Shown: one piece after another, positions 29,435-34,019 of the stretch
Layout of the letters: each line of letters begins with the position of its first letter
Numbering within the stretch: the stretch's first letter is position 1
NCBI GenBank assembly: GCA_002369155.1
Contig: DFEM01000142.1
Location: 1-34,019, forward strand
Origin: Lachnospiraceae bacterium UBA3802
GTDB taxonomy: Bacteria > Bacillota > Clostridia > Lachnospirales > Lachnospiraceae
Length of the DNA stretch: 34,019 nucleotides
Direction of reading: 5' to 3'
Notes under the pieces: generated by a model
The model's database searches: none
Told to the model about the DNA's origin: nothing
What the model saw: only the letters and a program-made list of their open reading frames with translations
Translations under genes and position numbers: made by a program

Positions 29435-29911
29435 CTATGCTTCTTTCACAATCTTTCCGGTTATATGTTCCGGTTCCAGAGCGAACATAAGCGTTCTCGG
29501 ACCTGCATTTATCAGTTCATGCTGAATATATTCCTCATCCCGAGTAAATTTGTAACTTAACTGCCTTGAAATCTCAAGAAGTTTTTCCTGATCTTCAACA
29601 ATCTTTATTCTGCCGAAAACTATAACGCTTCGGATGTTTAATGCCCATTCTCCGGGATTACGGTATCCACCATCATAAACACAAAAAGATGCCTTGTCAC
29701 ATCTTTTTATTGCATCTATTTTATGACCGCTTTTTCCTCCGTGGAAATATATCTTTCCATCCTCCTCACAGTAGTAATGATTCAGCGGCATACCATAAGG
29801 ATATCCGTCATCTCCAAGTACAGACAGCACCCCGCGAAGTTCTTTTTTTAACACTTCAATACATTCTTCCTTGGGTAAACTCTGTTTTTTTCTGGCTACT
29901 TCCCTAAACAT
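29435..29911 (-). CDS. Pyridoxamine 5'-phosphate oxidase-fold flavoprotein, NimA-like
   Basis: A 158-residue FMN-binding split-barrel protein of the nitroimidazole-resistance (Nim) type: MFREVARKKQ, RGVLSVLGDDGYPYGMPLNHYY, IYFHGGKSGHKIDAI. Family members bind FMN or heme; resistance has not been shown for most of them. It probably acts in the cytoplasm as a reductase. Confidence 0.87.
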   Translation of the reverse strand: MFREVARKKQSLPKEECIEVLKKELRGVLSVLGDDGYPYGMPLNHYYCEEDGKIYFHGGKSGHKIDAIKRCDKASFCVYDGGYRNPGEWALNIRSVIVFGRIKIVEDQEKLLEISRQLSYKFTRDEEYIQHELINAGPRTLMFALEPEHITGKIVKEA

Positions 29912-29943
29912 ATTTTTTTCCTCTCTGATTGAGTTTTTATCTT

Positions 29944-30474
29944 TTACTTTGATGTCTGATCGCTGATCGGAATATAGGCGAGACCTGTATATTCAAGCCA
30001 ATCCCCTCTTTTGTCAAATGTGGCTGTCTCCGACATACCGCAGTGAAACATTGAATGTCTGTACTGCGCAAGTATCATTTGCATTATCGTATATGGACAT
30101 CCCTCGGGCTTTTTATATAAATCTTCATCGTTTAGATTATCAAGATATGCATTTATTTTTCCTTTAACAAAATCCATGTAAGTAACAAGTATTTCTCTTG
30201 CAATTACATAATCAGAATCATTTAAATATCCCTCTCTGGACTCCGATATAATGCTATATCTTTCATCAATCCCTATTAACTTACAGACTTCATCATAACT
30301 GTAATCATACGGATTGATAAAGTACTTATCCATTGAATGAATCATATGAAACAGAAATCTTGAATTATTGACATTATCAACCATGCAGCCAAGTTCCGCA
30401 TTATTAATCTGCTCATACATATTCTTAAATAAAATATCCGTCTGCTCTTTAATTATTATAACAATCTCTCTCAT
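29944..30474 (-). CDS. DinB-like four-helix protein
   Basis: A 176-residue helical protein. FLFHMIHSMDKYF (H46) and ILAQYRHSMFHCGMSE (H140, H144) give the three-histidine metal site typical of DinB/YfiT-type proteins, some of which are thiol transferases. Function unknown. The ATG at 30474 has a GGATAAA site. Confidence 0.7.
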   Translation of the reverse strand: MREIVIIIKEQTDILFKNMYEQINNAELGCMVDNVNNSRFLFHMIHSMDKYFINPYDYSYDEVCKLIGIDERYSIISESREGYLNDSDYVIAREILVTYMDFVKGKINAYLDNLNDEDLYKKPEGCPYTIMQMILAQYRHSMFHCGMSETATFDKRGDWLEYTGLAYIPISDQTSK

Positions 30475-30585
30475 TTTTTATCCTTTAAAATCATCTTTGT
30501 TCATTAAAGAAATTTGCTAAACTTTTTATTCCTTCCAGGGCCTTTTGGTCTTTAATGGCAGGAACAACGTTTGTGTTTTTTCATT

Positions 30586-31275
30586 TTATAATGCCTCATT
30601 GATTAAATCATTTATGTGTATTTCCACACTGTCCAGACAGGGGATGGAGCAATTGTTTGAATTTAATAAGAGCGGAAGCTCTGTGCATCCTAACACTACT
30701 GCTTCAGCTCCGCACTGATCGCGCATTTTATCTATTATGCTTTGAAACTCCTTCAAAGTACTTTCTTTAACAATTCCAAGTTCAAGTTCCTCTAAAATTC
30801 GTTTTGCAATCAGTTTTCGATCATCTTCATCAGGAACGAAAACTTCAATGCCTGCTTCACGAAAATCCTTCTTCATGTAATCCTGTTCCATGGTAAAAAT
30901 AGTTCCAAGCAGAAGTACTTTTTTATACTCTTTGGCCTTTGATTCTTTGCATACAGATTTTGGAATACTTATCAACGAAACGCCTGTTTCTTTGACAAGT
31001 TCCTCGTATACCATATGCATTGTAACCGCTGTCAAAGAGATTACTTCGGCACCTGAATTCTTAAGACATTTAATCTTTTCTGCAAGATAATCCTTAAGTA
31101 AATCATACCTTTCCGACGAAACGAAATTCCACGCCTTACGAAAATCAACGCTTTCAATAACAATATCCGGCATTTGAGTTTTGTTCGTGATTTTATCGAT
31201 TCTTGAATTTAATTCTTTGTAATACATAAGCGTAGATTCAGGACCCGTACCGCCTACCAATCCTATCTTTTTCAT
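30586..31275 (-). CDS. Aspartate/glutamate racemase family protein lacking the first cysteine
   Basis: A 229-residue protein with the fold signatures MKKIGLVGGTGPEST at the start and VVLGCTELPLLL (C197) near the end. Active racemases of this family use two cysteines; the first normally sits in a C-N-T-x-H loop. Here the loop reads TAVTMH, with Ala83 in place of Cys. It may act on one enantiomer only or have another job. An ATG four codons upstream (31287) is possible but touches the AAGGGA site. Confidence 0.83.
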   Translation of the reverse strand: MKKIGLVGGTGPESTLMYYKELNSRIDKITNKTQMPDIVIESVDFRKAWNFVSSERYDLLKDYLAEKIKCLKNSGAEVISLTAVTMHMVYEELVKETGVSLISIPKSVCKESKAKEYKKVLLLGTIFTMEQDYMKKDFREAGIEVFVPDEDDRKLIAKRILEELELGIVKESTLKEFQSIIDKMRDQCGAEAVVLGCTELPLLLNSNNCSIPCLDSVEIHINDLINEAL

Positions 31276-31302
31276 AATCTCACACATTCCCTTCTAAGGT
31301 TT

Positions 31303-32292
31303 TTAATTAATTACCGGAAGCAGCTTCTTCTCAATAAATTCTACACGGTCAAAAATCCTCGGTTTAAAATAACCCGTCATGCCGACACAAACTCTCTGTT
31401 CTTTGTTGACATAGATTATGTTTCCGGCATCTCCGATAGCAGCATAAACCTTACGGTCATCATACGGCTTATACCAGAGGTATCCGTAATTCATGTTACC
31501 GAATCTCTCTCCGAGTTTAAGATGAGGTGTCAGCATGTCTTTTAAATATTCTTCGGAAATGATTCTTTTGCCTTCATAATTTCCGTCATTAAGTACCAGC
31601 TCTCCAAGCTTTGCCATATCCTTTGCCGACAGGCAGAGCCCCCATCCTGCGGTGACGGTATCTTTGGGATCCGAATACCATTCATTCTTTCTTGGTTTCT
31701 TGTTCATGAGAAAATCAAACTGGTCTTCTTTGGAAGATTCACCGTGAATCACGTGCTTTGGTATTCCAAGCGGCATAAAAAGATTGTTATTGGCAAAATC
31801 TATGCACTTTTCTCCCGTTGAATTTTCAATTATTCCGGCAAGTATCTGGATTCCCAGGGTTGCATACTTAAACTCGCCCGTGATGCCTTTCCTTCCGCCG
31901 AGAAAATCAAGCACGGTTAGTGTCCAGTCATCGGATGTACATACCTTGGTCCAGGGTTCGCTTTGATACTTATATGGTGCCGTCATCGTAAGAAGATGCT
32001 TTACCGTGACATCATATATTGTCTTCTCCCCGCGCTTAACCTGATAGGTTGGGAAATAATCCAACACTTTATCATCCACGCTCTTAATACATCCTTTGTC
32101 GATTGCAATGCCTGCAAGAAGTGCCATGACGCCTTTGGTCACGGAATTGATGTTCATAGCATCATCTGTTTTAAAGCCACGCCATGAGCCATTATAAGCT
32201 TCTTTACCGTCCTTTATGGCATATATCTGACATACGTTGCTTTCGTTCTTTGTGTTATTCTTTATATACTTGTTAAATTGTTCAAAATCCAT
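31303..32292 (-). CDS. Serine hydrolase (class C beta-lactamase fold)
   Basis: A 329-residue protein with S-x-x-K as SVTK (S50, K53) and the second motif as YAT (143-145), where most relatives have YSN. No signal peptide. It is a paralogue of the first serine hydrolase (1642-2730) but lacks the DUF4298-like tail. The ATG at 32292 is behind an AAGGAG site that lies inside a 13-bp RNA stem (32300-32340), so its translation may be controlled. It is probably an esterase or peptidase; resistance to beta-lactams is not indicated. Confidence 0.87.
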   Translation of the reverse strand: MDFEQFNKYIKNNTKNESNVCQIYAIKDGKEAYNGSWRGFKTDDAMNINSVTKGVMALLAGIAIDKGCIKSVDDKVLDYFPTYQVKRGEKTIYDVTVKHLLTMTAPYKYQSEPWTKVCTSDDWTLTVLDFLGGRKGITGEFKYATLGIQILAGIIENSTGEKCIDFANNNLFMPLGIPKHVIHGESSKEDQFDFLMNKKPRKNEWYSDPKDTVTAGWGLCLSAKDMAKLGELVLNDGNYEGKRIISEEYLKDMLTPHLKLGERFGNMNYGYLWYKPYDDRKVYAAIGDAGNIIYVNKEQRVCVGMTGYFKPRIFDRVEFIEKKLLPVIN

Positions 32293-32293
32293 C

Positions 32294-32340
32294 AAAAAAG
32301 TCTCCTTTTAGGTTGTATTTTGGACGTCCTAAAAAAAGAC
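32294..32340 (-). terminator. Hairpin plus U-run that also buries the ribosome site of the serine hydrolase gene
   Basis: On the minus strand GTCTTTTTTTAGG (32340-32328) pairs with CCTAAAAGGAGAC (32312-32300): 13 pairs, two of them G-U, with a 15-base loop. Six T follow (32299-32294) and the ATG comes next. It fits a terminator for the cobI gene and at the same time holds the AAGGAG of the next gene in the stem. Confidence 0.7.
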
Positions 32341-32387
32341 TAATTGAATTAAAAATTCTTTTCAAGTATTTTTTTATATTTATTTTT

Positions 32388-33050
32388 TTATCTGTTTTTT
32401 ATGACAATAATCGAGAAATATCCCGCTTCGTTTGGAATGGACCAAAGGTCCTTATATACGCGCTCATTTTCCATACCGCAGTTTTCTGCCATATATGCTG
32501 TCTTCCCGCTTGATGAAACCTTTTCTTTGATTTCTTTTAATTTGTTTCCCGCTTTTAAAATCACAAGCGTACCTTCAAAATCAACAAACTCTCCCGAAGT
32601 AATCATCACCGATTCATCGCCTAATGAAAGAGGCAGTTTAAGTTTGGAAGAAACGGCGCTGAATGATGTAATACCGTTAATAATTTCAAAATCATATCCT
32701 CTGTTTGCGATAATATCCGCAAGATAAAAAAATGTCGAATAAAAGCTTGGATCTCCCAGAGTCAGGAACGCAACATTTTTCCCTTTGGAAAGACGCAAAA
32801 TAATCTGATCCGCTGCCTTTTGATGAAATTCCTTTATATCTCCCTCACGCATCGGAAATTCCAACAGAAGCAACTCTTTTGATTCAATTTCGGGTACGGC
32901 ATTTTTTGCAATATGATACGCAACACCTGGCTCACCTTTGCTCTCAGGGCAAGCTATACAATCTGCGTTTTTAATTTCTTTTACGGCCTTTAAAGTCAGA
33001 AGTTCGGGATCTCCCGGTCCGACTCCTACGGCAAATAATTTACCTTTCAT
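32388..33050 (-). CDS. cbiL: Precorrin-2/cobalt-factor II C20-methyltransferase
   Basis: SAM-dependent uroporphyrinogen-type methyltransferase of 220 residues that methylates C-20 of (cobalt-)precorrin-2 in corrin synthesis. Motifs: KLFAVGVGPGDPELLTLKA at the N-terminus, CPESKGEPGVAYHIA (typical for CbiL/CobI), LTLGDPSFYSTF, and INGITSFSAVSSKL. Anaerobes normally use the cobalt-early route, hence cbiL. The ATG at 33050 has a GAGGAAG site; a TTG just before is less likely. No other cobalamin genes are seen; the rest of the pathway must lie elsewhere. Confidence 0.88.
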   Translation of the reverse strand: MKGKLFAVGVGPGDPELLTLKAVKEIKNADCIACPESKGEPGVAYHIAKNAVPEIESKELLLLEFPMREGDIKEFHQKAADQIILRLSKGKNVAFLTLGDPSFYSTFFYLADIIANRGYDFEIINGITSFSAVSSKLKLPLSLGDESVMITSGEFVDFEGTLVILKAGNKLKEIKEKVSSSGKTAYMAENCGMENERVYKDLWSIPNEAGYFSIIVIKNR

Positions 33051-33129
33051 CAACTTCCTCTTAACTAAAGTTTTTCAGTATCCAATCTGTTTGTCGATTA
33101 CATGCTTTAATCCGACACCGGCGGCATAG

Positions 33130-33819
33130 TTAACTGTCAGAGTTCAATTCGACCTTCACTTTTTTTATTCGTTCAAAAGCATTCTGACACCATTTGAATA
33201 AAGAATCATATGCTTTATCAAAATCATAATCATCAGGCAATTCCGCCATCAAAAGGATTTCCGAATCCTCTTTTGAAACTTTTTGTTTCAATTCCCTCTT
33301 GGTCGAAACAAAAACTCCGCTTTCGAGAAAATACAAATTCTGTATCAGGAAGAAAAAGCCTTTGCAGGTTCCGCGAAACTTTCTCACATTCTTTTCCCGA
33401 TCGGAATGAATATAACGATGGCATAATTCATGATACAGATTGCCGAGACTGAGATTAACATAGTTGACTTCATCTTCGAGAGTCGCTTCGGGAAGGAACT
33501 CCGATAATACTCCGAAAAGATCTTTTGTCGTGTGAAGAAGCTGACATACCTCAAGAGGATTCCATTGTTTCATTTCTTCTTTTCCGCATATAAAACCACA
33601 GGACTTATCATAATCTCCGATTCTCTTTAGTATCTCTCGATACTCATCCATATCTTGAACCGAAAACCTGTCAATAATAACCATAAAATCCAGGTCGCTG
33701 TTTTCTCCGGCTTCGCCTCGCATGTAACTGCCCTGAAGTCCCACATACATTAGTCTGTCTCCGTATATTTTTCTGCATTCGGATAACAGCCTGTCTTTAT
33801 ATATTTCAATGTCCAACAT
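33130..33819 (-). CDS. Nucleotidyltransferase-fold protein
   Basis: A 229-residue protein with the DNA-polymerase-beta-type signature GLQGSYMRGEAGENSDLDFMVIID (GS followed by D42-x-D44), and a helical C-terminal half. It resembles aminoglycoside-adenylyltransferase-like or KNTase-like proteins, but the substrate cannot be told. The ATG at 33819 has a GGAG site; the frame before it starts with a TTG. Confidence 0.8.
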   Translation of the reverse strand: MLDIEIYKDRLLSECRKIYGDRLMYVGLQGSYMRGEAGENSDLDFMVIIDRFSVQDMDEYREILKRIGDYDKSCGFICGKEEMKQWNPLEVCQLLHTTKDLFGVLSEFLPEATLEDEVNYVNLSLGNLYHELCHRYIHSDREKNVRKFRGTCKGFFFLIQNLYFLESGVFVSTKRELKQKVSKEDSEILLMAELPDDYDFDKAYDSLFKWCQNAFERIKKVKVELNSDS

Positions 33820-33849
33820 CTTTTTTTCTCCGTAATTCTTCAACCCGTG

Positions 33850-34019
33850 TCAACGAATAAAGTTTTCGATTATGCTATTCACTTTTTCGGGTTCGTCCGT
33901 ATTGGGATTATGGCCGGCACCCTCTATCCATTCAATGGGTATGCCTGACTGTTTGGCCCACTCTTTGTCGTAACGCTTGGTAAATCCGGCCTGATCCTTT
34001 GTGCCGCAGATTAAAAGCG
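33850..34019 (-). CDS. Alpha/beta hydrolase, C-terminal part (partial)
   Basis: The frame is open at the window edge and ends with TGA at 33850-33852. It gives about 55 residues: LLICGTKDQAGFTKRYDKEW, then AKQSGIPIEWIEGAGHNPNTDE. The GTKDQ strand carries the usual acidic residue and GAGHN the catalytic His of alpha/beta hydrolases. The nucleophile part lies outside the window. Confidence 0.75.
   Translation of the reverse strand, partial: LLICGTKDQAGFTKRYDKEWAKQSGIPIEWIEGAGHNPNTDEPEKVNSIIENFIR

Noticed and set aside
33054..33129. A short frame reading VNYAAGVGLKHVIDKQIGY just before cbiL.
   Set aside because: It looks protein-like and may be the remnant of a lost gene, but it has no start or ribosome site and matches no family I can name.
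1..34019. Mobile elements, CRISPR arrays, tRNA or rRNA genes.
   Set aside because: I found no transposase, integrase, regular spaced repeats or cloverleaf sequences.

Overview
The window looks like chromosomal DNA of a low-GC anaerobic Clostridia member, most likely Lachnospiraceae (Butyrivibrio/Pseudobutyrivibrio type). Signs are the AT-rich base use, strong AGGAGG-type ribosome sites, short overlapping operons, an EFR1-type flavodoxin/ferredoxin, an OhrR-like MarR, a ferredoxin-type aldo/keto reductase, DUF3021/LytTR modules and a 7TMR-DISM-like hybrid kinase. There are no rRNA, tRNA, IS or phage genes and no CRISPR. It is ordinary accessory chromosome, rich in signalling and small regulated enzymes. 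No gap between genes exceeds 300 bases.

Layout. 1-5.5 kb: tail of a + strand gene, cysS, a serine hydrolase fused to a DUF4298-like domain, a membrane-anchored DUF6273-like protein, and an operon of a membrane protein, an XRE regulator and a GNAT acetyltransferase. 5.6-9.4 kb: a CPBP protease whose ectodomain resembles that of the neighbouring membrane protein, then a LytTR - DUF3021 - acyltransferase operon. 9.5-14.6 kb: a signalling operon in the order DUF3021, LytTR, response regulator, Hpt protein, hybrid histidine kinase. 14.7-18.9 kb: a MutS-like ATPase, a short GH32 enzyme, a histidine phosphatase and a stand-alone receiver. 18.8-23.6 kb: EFR1 with a TetR regulator, divergent from a second TetR and a rifampicin-phosphotransferase-like PEP enzyme. 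23.7-26.2 kb: an L7/L12-tailed membrane protein and a MarR - flavodoxin - small membrane protein operon. 26.4-34.0 kb: GNAT, aldo/keto reductase, 2H phosphoesterase, RmlC-like cupin, NimA-like flavoprotein, DinB-like protein, Asp/Glu racemase homologue, second serine hydrolase, cobI/cbiL, nucleotidyltransferase and the end of an alpha/beta hydrolase.

The main result is at 13.6-14.6 kb. The DUF3021 and LytTR genes that head the hybrid-kinase operon are each broken by a single in-frame stop: TGA where the intact paralogue has Trp, and TAA in the middle of the LytTR domain. The rest of both frames reads cleanly and aligns with the intact pair at 8.5-9.4 kb. Both operons also carry the same kind of promoter: two ATTCGGT half-sites 21 bp apart, ending 11-12 bp upstream of the -35. 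The surviving LytTR could therefore still control the kinase operon, which is an inference.

Other points of note are an RNA hairpin that hides the Shine-Dalgarno of the second serine hydrolase and ends in a U-run, a consensus promoter with a perfect dyad in front of the OhrR-like gene, a 20-bp perfect palindrome at the start of the second tetR, and a 21-bp tandem repeat inside the ATP-binding domain of the PEP enzyme.
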